Shown piece after piece: positions 16,198 through 24,521 of a stretch of 52,322 nucleotides of DNA; the first letter of the stretch is position 1; each line of letters starts with the position of its first letter. Under the pieces are notes generated by a model. That model saw only the letters and a list, made by a program, of their open reading frames with translations. It did no database searches and was not told the DNA's origin. The DNA is taken from contig JAFAAW010000097.1 in NCBI GenBank assembly GCA_023426365.1, positions 1-52,322 on the forward strand, written 5' to 3'. The translations under genes and the position numbers were made by a program. This DNA comes from Pseudomonadota bacterium. Lineage in GTDB: Bacteria; Pseudomonadota; Alphaproteobacteria; Rhodospirillales; Magnetospirillaceae.

Positions 16198-17139
16198 TTA
16201 CAGAGAAGCCAGGAAGGCTTCGATATCGGCCGGCGTGCCCACGTTGACGCCGGACAGTTCCTTGTCGATGCGCTTGGCCAGACCGGACAGCACCTTGCCG
16301 GCGCCCAATTCGACCAACTGGCTCACGCCCTGTTCCTTCATATAAAGGACTCCCTCGCGCCAGCGCACGGTGCCGGTGACCTGACGCACCAGCAGGTCGC
16401 GGATCGCTTCGGGGTCGGACACGGCCGAGGCGACCACGTTGGCGACCACCGGCACCTTGGGCGCCTTCATCTCGACCTTGGCCAGCGCTTCGGCCATGGC
16501 GTCGGCGGCGGGCTGCATCAGGGCGCAATGGAAGGGGGCGGACACCGGCAGCAGGACGGCGCGCTTGATGCCCTTTTCGCCGGCGATCTTGATGGCGCGC
16601 TCGACCGCCTCCTTGTGGCCCGACACCACCACCTGGCCGGCGCCGTTGTCGTTGGCGGCCTCGCACACCTGGCCTTCGGCGGCGGCGGCGGCGATTTCAC
16701 GCGCCTGCTCGTACTCGCTGCCCAGCAAGGCGGCCATGGCGCCGACACCCACGGGCACGGCCTTCTGCATGCTCTGGCCGCGCAGCTTCAACAGGCGCGC
16801 GGTGTCGGCCAGGGAAAAGGTGCCGGCGGCGGCCAGCGCCGAATATTCGCCCAAGCTGTGGCCGGCGACGAAGGTCGCGGCCTTGGCCAGATCCAGCTTG
16901 CCCTGGCCTTCCAGCACGCGCACCACAGCCATGGACACCGCCATCAGGGCGGGCTGGGCGTTCTCGGTCAGGGTCAGCGCGTCGTCCGGCCCCTCGAACA
17001 TGAGCTTGGACAGGTTTTGGCCCAGCGCCTCGTCCACCTCTTCGAAGACGTGGCGGGCTTCGGCGAAAGCCTCGGCCAATTCGCGGCCCATGCCGACGGC
17101 CTGGGAACCCTGACCCGGAAAGACGAATGCGCGGGACAT
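16198..17139 (-). CDS. fabD: malonyl-CoA:ACP transacylase
   Basis: A 313-residue enzyme that moves malonyl groups from CoA to ACP. It begins MSRAFVFPGQGSQAVGMG (GQGSQ motif) and carries the nucleophile elbow GHSLGEYSALAAAG, with the catalytic Ser near residue 92. Later, PVSAPFHCALM holds the His. ATG 17139 is preferred: AGGGG lies 8 bases upstream, whereas GTG 17148 would fall on that site. It is the first gene of the minus-strand fab cluster and is divergent from rpsF across ~240 bases. Confidence 0.96.
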   Translation of the reverse strand: MSRAFVFPGQGSQAVGMGRELAEAFAEARHVFEEVDEALGQNLSKLMFEGPDDALTLTENAQPALMAVSMAVVRVLEGQGKLDLAKAATFVAGHSLGEYSALAAAGTFSLADTARLLKLRGQSMQKAVPVGVGAMAALLGSEYEQAREIAAAAAEGQVCEAANDNGAGQVVVSGHKEAVERAIKIAGEKGIKRAVLLPVSAPFHCALMQPAADAMAEALAKVEMKAPKVPVVANVVASAVSDPEAIRDLLVRQVTGTVRWREGVLYMKEQGVSQLVELGAGKVLSGLAKRIDKELSGVNVGTPADIEAFLASL

Positions 17140-17243
17140 CTTGCTCACCCCTGGGAATCTCGAAAACGGTGGAGAGGGAACAGAGGCGCAGGGGGGCTGT
17201 CAAGGGGAATGGGGAGCGCCCCGGCGCCGACCCGCTAATTAAC

Positions 17244-17271
17244 TTGCAGCGCCGGGCGCTTCATGTATATT
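17244..17271 (+). promoter_or_regulatory. promoter of the rpsF-rpsR-DUF2232-rplI operon
   Basis: -35 TTGCAG (17244-17249), 16-base spacer, -10 TATATT (17266-17271). AT-rich bases stand out in an otherwise very GC-rich region. Transcription would start near 17278 and give a leader of about 100 bases. Confidence 0.65.
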
Positions 17272-17288
17272 GCGCGGCTTCATCCCTT

Positions 17289-17342
17289 GCCGGCACTCCC
17301 ACATGGGAGGGTTCCGGCTATGCCCGTTTCCCCATGGTGGGG
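17289..17342 (+). promoter_or_regulatory. structured 5' leader of rpsF, possible S6:S18 autoregulatory element
   Basis: Within the ~100-base leader, GCCGG (17289-17293) pairs with CCGGC (17314-17318) and encloses CTCCC (17296-17300) pairing with GGGAG (17305-17309), with unpaired CA and GGTT between the stems. A second small hairpin, CCCCA/TGGGG (17330-17334 and 17338-17342), follows. Leaders of rpsF operons in many bacteria bind the S6:S18 complex through a stem with an exposed CCG. The match here is suggestive only. Confidence 0.4.
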
Positions 17343-17377
17343 CGATGGGAAGAGAAAAGCCAGAAGGGTTCATAAGA

Positions 17378-17797
17378 ATGCCTTTGTATGAATGCGTGAT
17401 CCTCGCGCGTCAGGAAGTTTCGGCCCCGCAGGTCGAAGCCCTGGTCGAGGAATTCTCCAATGTGCTGACCCAGGGCGGCGGCAACGTCGCCAAGAAGGAA
17501 TTCTGGGGTCTGCGCAACATCGCCTATCGCGTGAAGAAGAACCGCAAGGCGCATTACGTGCTGCTCAACATCGACTCGCCCTCCGCCGCCGTGAAGGAGA
17601 TGGAGCGCCAGATGTCCCTGAACGAGGACGTGCTGCGCTACCTGACCGTCCGCGTCGAGGAGCTCGAGGAAGGCCCGTCGGCCATGATGCAGGCCAAGAA
17701 CAGCCGCGACGACCGTCCGCGCCGTGACGACCGCGGCCCGCGGGACGACCGCGGCCCGCGCGAGGACCGTCCGCGTCGCGCCGAGGGAGGTGAGTGA
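17378..17797 (+). CDS. rpsF: 30S ribosomal protein bS6
   Basis: A 139-residue ribosomal protein that pairs with bS18 on the small subunit. The S6 fold covers residues 1-~100 (MPLYECVILARQEVS ... NIAYRVKKNRKAHYVLLNID ... LRYLTVRVEEL). After it comes a low-complexity tail of about 30 residues made of DDRPRR, DDRGPR and EDRPRR units, longer than in E. coli. ATG 17378 follows AGAAGGG. The stop overlaps the start of rpsR (TGATG). First gene of the operon. Confidence 0.97.
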   Translation: MPLYECVILARQEVSAPQVEALVEEFSNVLTQGGGNVAKKEFWGLRNIAYRVKKNRKAHYVLLNIDSPSAAVKEMERQMSLNEDVLRYLTVRVEELEEGPSAMMQAKNSRDDRPRRDDRGPRDDRGPREDRPRRAEGGE

Positions 17798-18063
17798 TGA
17801 GCGAAGTCAAGACCGAACGTCCGCGCGCTGCCGCCGGCGCCCGCCGTCCGTTCTTCCGTCGCCGGAAGACCTGCCCGTTCTCCGGCGCCAACGCGCCGAA
17901 GATCGACTACAAGGACACCAAGCTGCTGAGCCGCTTCATCTCCGAGCGCGGCAAGATCGTGCCCAGCCGCATCACCGCGGTGTCGGCCAAGAAGCAGCGC
18001 GAACTGGCCCAGGCCATCAAGCGCGCCCGCTTCCTGGGTCTGCTTCCCTACGTGGTGAAGTAA
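17797..18063 (+). CDS. rpsR: 30S ribosomal protein bS18
   Basis: An 88-residue basic protein with the S18 signature FFRRRKTCPFSG ... IDYKDTKLLSRFISERGKIVPSRITAVSAKKQRELAQAIKRARFLGLLPY. GGGAGG just upstream supports ATG 17797, which overlaps the rpsF stop, so the partner proteins bS6 and bS18 are translationally coupled. Confidence 0.98.
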   Translation: MSEVKTERPRAAAGARRPFFRRRKTCPFSGANAPKIDYKDTKLLSRFISERGKIVPSRITAVSAKKQRELAQAIKRARFLGLLPYVVK

Positions 18064-18087
18064 GACCGGTCTGATGGTGTTCTGCCG

Positions 18088-19026
18088 GTGAATCGGCAAC
18101 TCGGCCTTGCGCTGGCGGCGGGATTGCTTTCCGCACTGATGTTCCTGTCGCTGGCAAAGGGCATAGCGTTGGGTGCCGTGCTCTCGTACGCCGCGCCGCT
18201 TCCGCTGATGATGGCGGGGCTGGCGTGGGGAATGAGGGCCGCGTTGACCGCCGGTGTGGCGGCAACGGCCGCAGTTGCGGCGGTAACGGGGGCGTTTTCC
18301 GCCCTGCCGTTCGCCGTGGCGGCCTTGCTGCCGACCTTGGTGGTGACGAACCGGGCCTTGTTGTGGCGTAACGGCCAGGACGGGTCGGTGCACTGGTACC
18401 CGCCGGGACTTGTCCTGGCATGGCTGACCGCCGCCGGTCTGGCACTGATGCTTTGCGGCACGGTGCTGATGGCCGGCAGCCCCGAAGGGGTCGAGGGCAG
18501 CGTGACCAAGCTTTTGGTCACCGGCCTCGACATGATGGCCGCCGAACTGCCCGCCGACCAGCGGGCCAAGGTGGCCGAGTTCTGGACGCCGCTGTTTCCG
18601 GCCATGGTCATGGGATCGTGGCTGATCATGGTGGTGGTGAACGCCTGCGGGGCGCAGGGATTGCTGGCCCGACTGGGCCATGCGCGCCGGCCGTTGCCGG
18701 CCTATCGGGAGCTGTGGCTGCCCGACTGGCCGGCCTATGCGCTGGCGATCATGGGCCTGCTGGCGATCGTGGTCGGGGGTGACGTGGGCTATGTGGCCGC
18801 CAACGCGGTCGCGGTGCTGCTGATCCCCTTCATGTTCCTGGGGCTGGCGGGCATCCACCGCTGGGCGCAGGGACGGCCCAACGCGGGCTTGTTGCTCGCG
18901 GCGACGTACGGGTTGTTGATCCTGGCCTTCGGCTGGGCCGCCGCGGCGGTCGCCGGGCTGGGACTGGTAAGGTTCTGGACGATGAGGTTCCGCCGCCCCG
19001 ACAGCGGCGGCGGTATGGAGGGATAG
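18088..19026 (+). CDS. DUF2232 family multi-pass membrane protein
   Basis: A 312-residue inner-membrane protein with about eight hydrophobic helices (roughly 5-25, 30-50, 52-72, 78-92, 110-130, 170-190, 215-235, 240-262, 275-300). It resembles the DUF2232/YybS family. A gene of this family between rpsR and rplI is common in alphaproteobacteria. It starts with GTG 18088, 24 bases after rpsR, and ends one base before the rplI ATG, so it is part of the ribosomal operon. Its function is unknown; the family shares features with small-molecule permease components. Confidence 0.8.
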   Translation: MNRQLGLALAAGLLSALMFLSLAKGIALGAVLSYAAPLPLMMAGLAWGMRAALTAGVAATAAVAAVTGAFSALPFAVAALLPTLVVTNRALLWRNGQDGSVHWYPPGLVLAWLTAAGLALMLCGTVLMAGSPEGVEGSVTKLLVTGLDMMAAELPADQRAKVAEFWTPLFPAMVMGSWLIMVVVNACGAQGLLARLGHARRPLPAYRELWLPDWPAYALAIMGLLAIVVGGDVGYVAANAVAVLLIPFMFLGLAGIHRWAQGRPNAGLLLAATYGLLILAFGWAAAAVAGLGLVRFWTMRFRRPDSGGGMEG

Positions 19027-19027
19027 A

Positions 19028-19588
19028 ATGGAAGTCATCCTGCTCGAGAGGATCGAGAAGCTCGGTCAGATGGGCGACGTGGTCAAGGTCAAGCCTGGCT
19101 TCGCCCGCAATTTCCTGCTGCCCCAGAAGAAGGCGCTGCGCGCCAACAAGGACAACCTTGCCTTCTTCGAAAAGCAGCGCGCCCAGTTGGAGGCCATCAA
19201 CCTGAAGCGTCGCGATGAGGCCCAGGCCGTCGCCGGCAAGATGGAAGGCCTCAAGGTGCTGATGGTTCGCCAGGCCGGCGAAGGCGGTCAGCTCTACGGT
19301 TCGGTGTCGGGCCGCGACGTCGCCGACGCGGTCAAGACCGCCGGCTTCACCATCGAGCGCAACCAGGTCAACCTGGACAGCCCGATCAAGACCCTGGGTT
19401 CCTACCCGGTCCGTGTCGCCCTGCACCCGGAAGTGACCGTCACCGTCACCGTGACCGTCGCCCGTTCGCAGGAAGAGGCCGAGCGCGCCGCCGCCGCCGC
19501 CGAGGAGGCTGCCGCCGAGCAGTCCGCCGAGGCTGAGGTCGAGGCCGAGGACGAGGCCACCGAGACCGAAGAGACCACCGAGGCGTAA
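19028..19588 (+). CDS. rplI: 50S ribosomal protein bL9
   Basis: A 186-residue protein. The N-terminal L9 domain is clear (MEVILLERIEKLGQMGDVVKVKPGFARNFLLPQKKALRA), then the connecting helix, then the C-terminal domain (GGQLYGSVSGRDVADAV). The last ~35 residues are an Ala/Glu-rich acidic extension (EAEVEAEDEATETEETTEA) absent from E. coli L9. Last gene of the operon, followed by a terminator. Confidence 0.97.
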   Translation: MEVILLERIEKLGQMGDVVKVKPGFARNFLLPQKKALRANKDNLAFFEKQRAQLEAINLKRRDEAQAVAGKMEGLKVLMVRQAGEGGQLYGSVSGRDVADAVKTAGFTIERNQVNLDSPIKTLGSYPVRVALHPEVTVTVTVTVARSQEEAERAAAAAEEAAAEQSAEAEVEAEDEATETEETTEA

Positions 19589-19644
19589 GCCTCGGACCTC
19601 TCGGGGGCTTACGTCCCCATCGGTCCAGGACCCGTATCGCTTAG

Positions 19645-19679
19645 GCGCCGGAAGGAAGCACGCTTCCCTCCGGCGCTTT
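19645..19679 (+). terminator. intrinsic terminator of the ribosomal operon
   Basis: Outer arms GCGCCGGA (19645-19652) and TCCGGCGC (19669-19676), inner arms GGAAGC (19654-19659) and GCTTCC (19662-19667), then TTT. It lies 56 bases after rplI. Confidence 0.75.
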
Positions 19680-19763
19680 CGCATGTGCGGCGCAATACGT
19701 TCGGCATCGTTGCGGGCGGTGCCCGTCTTCCCAACCTTGTGGGTGAACGGGGAGAATGCCGCC

Positions 19764-21002
19764 ATGCGTCTGCTTGATCTGCTGTTCGGTCACCTGATCC
19801 GCCGCGGCGCGCTGCGCCTGATCGACCATGCCGGCCATCGCCGCGACTTCGGCGACGGCAGCCCGCCCGAGGTGGTGGTGCGCATCACCGATGCCGCGAC
19901 CGAACGCCGCATCTTCCTGGCGCCCCATTTCCACCTGCTGGAGGCCTATACCGAGGGCACCCTGGTGATGGAGGCCGGCACCTTCCATCAATTCCTCGAC
20001 ATCTGCTGCGCCAATCTGGCCGAAACCGGCTTTGCCGCCGGGCGGCGGCTCTATCACGCGCTGGGACAGGCGTTCCTGGCGTGGGAGCATTACAACCCGG
20101 CCCGGCTGGCGCAAAAGCGGGTGTCGCACCATTACGACCTGTCCGAGGAACTGTTCCGCCTGTTCCTTGACGAGGACATGCAATATTCCTGCGCCTATTT
20201 CACCCATCGCGGCCAAGCGCTGGAGGAGGCGCAGGCCGCCAAGAAGCGCCACATCGCCGCCAAGCTGCTGCTGGAGGACGGCCAGCGGGTGCTGGACATC
20301 GGCTCGGGCTGGGGCGGGCTGGCGCTGCATCTGGCCCGCACCGCCCAGGTCGAGGTGCTGGGCATCACGCTGTCCGCCGAACAATTGGCGGTGGCCCGGC
20401 GCCGCGCCGAACAGGCGGGGCTGGCCGGGCGGGTGCGCTTCGAGCTGATGGATTACCGCACCCTGCACGGCAGCTTCGACCGCATCGTCTCGGTCGGCAT
20501 GTTCGAGCATGTGGGGCCGCCCCATTACCGCCGCTTCTTCCGCCAGGTCCGCGACCTGCTGACGCCGCAGGGCGTCGCCCTGTTGCACAGCGTCGGGCAG
20601 ATGGATGCGGGCGGCAACAACCCGTGGATCCGCCGCCGCATCTTCCCCGGCACCTATACCCCTGCCCTGTCCCAGGTTCTGCGCCAGGTCGAACGCCAGG
20701 GCCTGCTGACCTGCGACGTCGAGGTGCTGCGCCTGCATTACGCCGAAACGCTGCGGGAATGGCGGCTGCGCTTCCTGGGCAACCGCGAACGGGCCGCCGA
20801 ATTGTACGACGAGCGGTTCTGCCGCATGTGGGAGGCCTATCTGTCGGGATGCGAGATCGGCTTTCGCCGGCTGTCGCTGATGGTGTTCCAGATCCAGGTC
20901 GCCAAGGACCGCCATGCGGTGCCGACCACCCGCGACTACATCGGCGAACGCGAGCGCCCGGCCCTGCCGGTGGCGGTCAGCATGGACAGCGAGGTGGCAT
21001 AG
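19764..21002 (+). CDS. SAM-dependent methyltransferase, cyclopropane-fatty-acid synthase family
   Basis: A 412-residue protein. Residues ~1-110 match the N-terminal region of CFA synthases; the class I methyltransferase core follows with VSHHYDLSEELFRLFLDEDMQYSCAYF (family hallmark), VLDIGSGWGGLALHLA (SAM site), GITLSAEQ, MFEHVGPPHYRRFF and, near the end, the aromatic-rich WEAYLSGCEIGFRR. CFA synthases add a methylene group to unsaturated acyl chains of membrane phospholipids. GGGGAG 9 bases before ATG 19764 sets the start. The final codons are duplicated after the stop (repeat at 20990-21024). Substrate specificity within the family is not certain. Confidence 0.85.
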   Translation: MRLLDLLFGHLIRRGALRLIDHAGHRRDFGDGSPPEVVVRITDAATERRIFLAPHFHLLEAYTEGTLVMEAGTFHQFLDICCANLAETGFAAGRRLYHALGQAFLAWEHYNPARLAQKRVSHHYDLSEELFRLFLDEDMQYSCAYFTHRGQALEEAQAAKKRHIAAKLLLEDGQRVLDIGSGWGGLALHLARTAQVEVLGITLSAEQLAVARRRAEQAGLAGRVRFELMDYRTLHGSFDRIVSVGMFEHVGPPHYRRFFRQVRDLLTPQGVALLHSVGQMDAGGNNPWIRRRIFPGTYTPALSQVLRQVERQGLLTCDVEVLRLHYAETLREWRLRFLGNRERAAELYDERFCRMWEAYLSGCEIGFRRLSLMVFQIQVAKDRHAVPTTRDYIGERERPALPVAVSMDSEVA

Positions 21003-21024
21003 GGCGCCGAGGTGGCATAGGGCG
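20990..21024 (+). repeat. direct repeat duplicating the 3' end of the CFA-type gene
   Basis: The 17-base unit CGAGGTGGCATAGGGCG occurs at 20990-21006 and again at 21008-21024; a shortened third copy, GGCATAGGGCGG, follows to about 21035. The first copy contains the stop codon. It looks like slippage duplication. Confidence 0.8.
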
Positions 21025-21070
21025 GCATAGGGCGGCGGGCCGCCCGGGTCTGTCCACAGGTTCCACAGCC

Positions 21071-21079
21071 TGTGGATAA
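21071..21079 (-). promoter_or_regulatory. perfect DnaA box upstream of dnaB
   Basis: TGTGGATAA (21071-21079) is the reverse complement of TTATCCACA, the consensus high-affinity DnaA box. It lies 46 bases before the dnaB start. TCCACAG at 21053-21059 forms an inverted repeat with CTGTGGA (21070-21076), so a weaker second half-site may be present. Confidence 0.65.
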
Positions 21080-21124
21080 CTTCCCCTCTCACACGGGGGC
21101 GGCAATCTGCTAACCTGCCGCACC

Positions 21125-22636
21125 ATGTCCGCCCTGACCTCCCAACCGACGTCCGGCGACGCCGCCGGCTTCCGCACACCGCCCCACAATTACGAGGCCG
21201 AGCAGGCCCTGCTGGGCGCCGTCCTGCTCAACAACCGCGCCTTCGAAAAGGTGTCGGAATTCCTGCGCGCGGAGCATTTCGCCGACCCCGTGCACGGGCG
21301 CATCTTCGCCGCCTGCGGCAAGCTGATCGAACGCGGCCAGATCGCCAACCCGGTGACGCTGAAGACCTATTTCGACGGCGACGGCGGCCTGGCCGAGATC
21401 GGCGGCACCCAATATCTGGCCCAGCTTGCCAATGCGGTGGTGTCCATCATCAACGCCGAGGATTACGGCAAGCTGATCCACGACCTGCATCTCCGGCGCG
21501 AACTGATCGCGCTGGGCCAGGACATGGTCAACGACGCCTTCGAGGTGCAGATCGAGCGCGCGGCCATGGACCAGATCGGCACCGCCGAGGCCAAGCTGTA
21601 CGAACTGGCCACCACCGGCGAGACCGAGGGCGGATTCGAGGCGTTCGGCAACGTTCTGGTGGAAACCATCAAGCAAGCCGAGGCGGCCCACAAGCGCCAG
21701 GGCAAGCTGTCGGGCGTGCCCACCGGCCTGATCGACATGGACACCCGCCTGGGCGGCCTGCACCCCTCGGACCTGCTGATCCTGGCGGGCCGTCCGTCCA
21801 TGGGCAAGACCTCGCTGGCCACCAACATCGCCTTCAACGCCGCCAAGGCCTACAAGGAGGAGATGGACGCGGTCGGCAACAAGAAGGCGGTGGACGGCGC
21901 CGTGGTCGCCTTCTTCTCGCTGGAAATGTCGTCCGAGCAATTGGCCGGCCGAATACTGGCCGAACAGGCGGAGATCTCGTCGCACAAGATTCGCCAGGGC
22001 GAAATGAGCAACGACGAGTTCGAGCGCCTGGTGATCGCCGCCCAGGAACTCAACAAGCTGCCGCTGTTCATCGACGACACCCCGGCGCTCAGCATCTCGG
22101 CCGTGCGCACCCGCTCGCGCCGCCTCAAGCGCCAGCACGGCCTGGGGCTGGTGGTGGTGGACTACCTGCAATTGCTGCGCGGCAGCGCGGCCACGGCGGA
22201 AAGCCGCGTGCAGGAAGTGTCGGAGATCACCCGCGGCCTGAAGGCGCTGGCCAAGGAACTGGACGTCCCGGTGATCGCGCTGTCGCAGCTCAGCCGCGCG
22301 GTGGAGCAGCGCGAGGACAAGCGCCCGCAATTGTCGGACCTGCGCGAATCGGGCTCGATCGAGCAGGACGCCGACGTGGTGATGTTCGTGTACCGCGAAC
22401 AATACTATCTGGAACGCGCCGAGCCGGGCCGCCGCCCCGAGGAATCCGAGGAAAAGTTCAACGAGCGCTACGATTCCTGGCACAAGCGGCTGATGGAGGT
22501 GGTCAACACCGCCGAAGTCATCATCGCCAAGCAGCGTCACGGCCCGGTCGGCACCGTGCGGCTGTCGTTCCAGGGCGAGTTCACCAAGTTCGGCAACCTG
22601 GACACCCACCATCACGACGACGAACCGGGGTACTGA
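21125..22636 (+). CDS. dnaB: replicative DNA helicase DnaB
   Basis: A 503-residue hexameric helicase of the replication fork. The N-terminal domain starts at PHNYEAEQALLGAVLLNNRAF; the RecA-like core has Walker A GRPSMGKTSL (222-231), the FFSLEMSSEQLAGR motif and Walker B VVVDYLQLLRG, then ALSQLSRAVEQREDKRPQLSDLRESGSIEQDAD. Length and order are standard. The stop overlaps the alr start (TGATG). A DnaA box lies in the upstream region. No intein is visible. Confidence 0.97.
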   Translation: MSALTSQPTSGDAAGFRTPPHNYEAEQALLGAVLLNNRAFEKVSEFLRAEHFADPVHGRIFAACGKLIERGQIANPVTLKTYFDGDGGLAEIGGTQYLAQLANAVVSIINAEDYGKLIHDLHLRRELIALGQDMVNDAFEVQIERAAMDQIGTAEAKLYELATTGETEGGFEAFGNVLVETIKQAEAAHKRQGKLSGVPTGLIDMDTRLGGLHPSDLLILAGRPSMGKTSLATNIAFNAAKAYKEEMDAVGNKKAVDGAVVAFFSLEMSSEQLAGRILAEQAEISSHKIRQGEMSNDEFERLVIAAQELNKLPLFIDDTPALSISAVRTRSRRLKRQHGLGLVVVDYLQLLRGSAATAESRVQEVSEITRGLKALAKELDVPVIALSQLSRAVEQREDKRPQLSDLRESGSIEQDADVVMFVYREQYYLERAEPGRRPEESEEKFNERYDSWHKRLMEVVNTAEVIIAKQRHGPVGTVRLSFQGEFTKFGNLDTHHHDDEPGY

Positions 22637-23748
22637 TGACCGCCTTTGACCGCGCCACGGCCTTCCTTACCATCGACGTCGATGCCGTGGTCGCCAACTG
22701 GCGCCTGATCCGCGACAAGGTGGGCGCCCGATGCGAGGCGGCGGCGGTGGTCAAGGCCGATTCCTATGGCCTGGGCGCCGACCGTCTGGCCCCTGCCCTG
22801 GCCGCCGCCGGCTGCCGCACCTTCTTCGTCGCCACCATCGACGAGGGCGTCGCGCTGCGCCAGACGCTGTCCGACGGCACCATTCACGTGCTTGGCGGGC
22901 CGCTGCCCGGCAGCGCCGGCGATCTGGCCGAGCATCGCCTGACCCCGGTGCTCAACAGCCTGGAACAGATCGGCCTGTGGGCGGGCTATGGCGCCGCCAC
23001 CGGCCGCCGGCTGGCGGCCGCGCTGCACGTGGACACCGGCATGAGCCGCCTGGGCCTGGATGCACCGGCGGTGGAGCGTCTGGCCGCCGATCCCACGCTG
23101 CTGGCCGGCATCGACACCGTGCTGGTGATGAGCCACATGGCCTGCGCCGACGAGGCCGACCACCCCAAGAACCCCGACCAGTTGCAACGCTTCGCCGCCC
23201 TGTCGGGCCGCCTTGGGCTGGGGGCGCGGCGCAGCCTGGGCGCGTCTTCCACCATCTTCCTGGGGCCGGACTACCATTTCGATCTGGTGCGTCCGGGGGC
23301 CGCGCTTTATGGCCTCAATCCCACGCCCGACCGGCCCAATCCCATGGCCGGCGTGGTGCGTCTGCACGCCCGCATCCTCCAGGTGCGTGACGTTGACACC
23401 CCTATGACCGTTGGATATGGTGCCTCGCACCGCGTGACCCGCAAGGGGCGCGTGGCCATTGCCGCCATTGGCTACGCGGACGGCATTTTCCGGTCGCTGG
23501 GCAATCGCGGTTTCGGCGTCATCGAGGGGGAGCGGGTGCCGGTCGTGGGCCGAATTTCCATGGATCTGACCACCTTCGACGTCAGCGCCCTGCCGCCCGA
23601 ACGGGCGCGGCCGGGCGCCGTGATCGAGCTTCTGGGCGAACACCAGTCGGCCGACGCGCTGGCCGGCGATGCCGGCACCATCGGCTACGAGGTGCTGACC
23701 GCGCTGGGCCGCCGCTACCTGCGCACCTATGTGGGCGAGGCCGCCTGA
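22636..23748 (+). CDS. alr: alanine racemase
   Basis: A 370-residue PLP enzyme that makes D-alanine for peptidoglycan. The PLP-binding Lys40 lies in AAVVKADSYGLG and the second catalytic residue, Tyr261, in MTVGYGASHR; GRISMDLTTFDVS is also typical. Start and stop overlap dnaB and mlaE (TGATG both times), giving a tight four-gene unit. Following dnaB is the usual alphaproteobacterial position. Confidence 0.95.
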   Translation: MTAFDRATAFLTIDVDAVVANWRLIRDKVGARCEAAAVVKADSYGLGADRLAPALAAAGCRTFFVATIDEGVALRQTLSDGTIHVLGGPLPGSAGDLAEHRLTPVLNSLEQIGLWAGYGAATGRRLAAALHVDTGMSRLGLDAPAVERLAADPTLLAGIDTVLVMSHMACADEADHPKNPDQLQRFAALSGRLGLGARRSLGASSTIFLGPDYHFDLVRPGAALYGLNPTPDRPNPMAGVVRLHARILQVRDVDTPMTVGYGASHRVTRKGRVAIAAIGYADGIFRSLGNRGFGVIEGERVPVVGRISMDLTTFDVSALPPERARPGAVIELLGEHQSADALAGDAGTIGYEVLTALGRRYLRTYVGEAA

Positions 23749-24521
23749 TGGACTTCCTTGCCACCGTCGGCCGGATCTTCTTGGGCTTCCTGTCCCATGT
23801 GGGCCGTCTGTCCGCCTTTGCCGGCGTGGCGGTGTCGCACATGGTGCGCCCGCCCTTCTATCCGCGCCTGATGGTGCGCTCGATGATCGAGATCGGCTAT
23901 TTCTCGCTGCCGGTCGTCGGCCTGACGGCGGTGTTCACCGGCATGGTGCTGGCGCTGCAATCCTATTCCGGTTTTTCGCGCTTCGCCGCCGAAGGGGCCG
24001 TCGCCACCGTGGTGGTGCTGTCGGTGACGCGCGAGCTGGCGCCCGTGCTGGCCGGCCTAATGGTGGCGGGCCGCATCGGCGCCTCGATGGCGGCCGAGAT
24101 CGGCACCATGCGCGTGACCGAACAGATCGACGCGCTGACCACGCTGTCCACCAACCCGTTCAAGTATCTGGTGGCGCCCCGCCTGCTGGCCGGCCTGCTG
24201 ATGGTGCCGTGCCTGGTGCTGGTGGCCGACATCATCGGCGTGTTCGGCGGCTATATCGTCGGCGTCTACAAGCTGGGCTTCAACCCGTCCTCCTATATCA
24301 GCCGCACCTGGGAATACCTCGAGCCGCTGGACGTCATCTCGGGCCTGACCAAGGCGGCGGTGTTCGGCTTCGTGATCTCGCTGATGGGCTGCTACCACGG
24401 ATATTATTCGCGGGGCGGCGCCCAGGGCGTGGGCGCCGCCACCACCAATTCGGTGGTGTCGGCCGCGATCATGATCCTGATCTTTAATTACATCATCACC
24501 GCCCTGTATTTCGGCAAATGA
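23748..24521 (+). CDS. mlaE: MlaE-family ABC transporter permease
   Basis: A 257-residue inner-membrane permease with five to six spans. The family motif is visible: VTRELAPVLAGLMVAGRIGASMAAEIGTMRVTEQIDAL. MlaE proteins form the membrane core of phospholipid (or, in plants and some bacteria, other lipid) transporters that keep outer-membrane asymmetry. The ATPase follows with an overlapping start; the MlaD-type substrate-binding protein is not in the window, so the complex would need a subunit encoded elsewhere. Confidence 0.9.
   Translation: MDFLATVGRIFLGFLSHVGRLSAFAGVAVSHMVRPPFYPRLMVRSMIEIGYFSLPVVGLTAVFTGMVLALQSYSGFSRFAAEGAVATVVVLSVTRELAPVLAGLMVAGRIGASMAAEIGTMRVTEQIDALTTLSTNPFKYLVAPRLLAGLLMVPCLVLVADIIGVFGGYIVGVYKLGFNPSSYISRTWEYLEPLDVISGLTKAAVFGFVISLMGCYHGYYSRGGAQGVGAATTNSVVSAAIMILIFNYIITALYFGK

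Noticed and set aside
21051..21124. Chromosome replication origin
   Set aside because: One perfect DnaA box and no AT-rich unwinding region; better explained as a regulatory site of dnaB.
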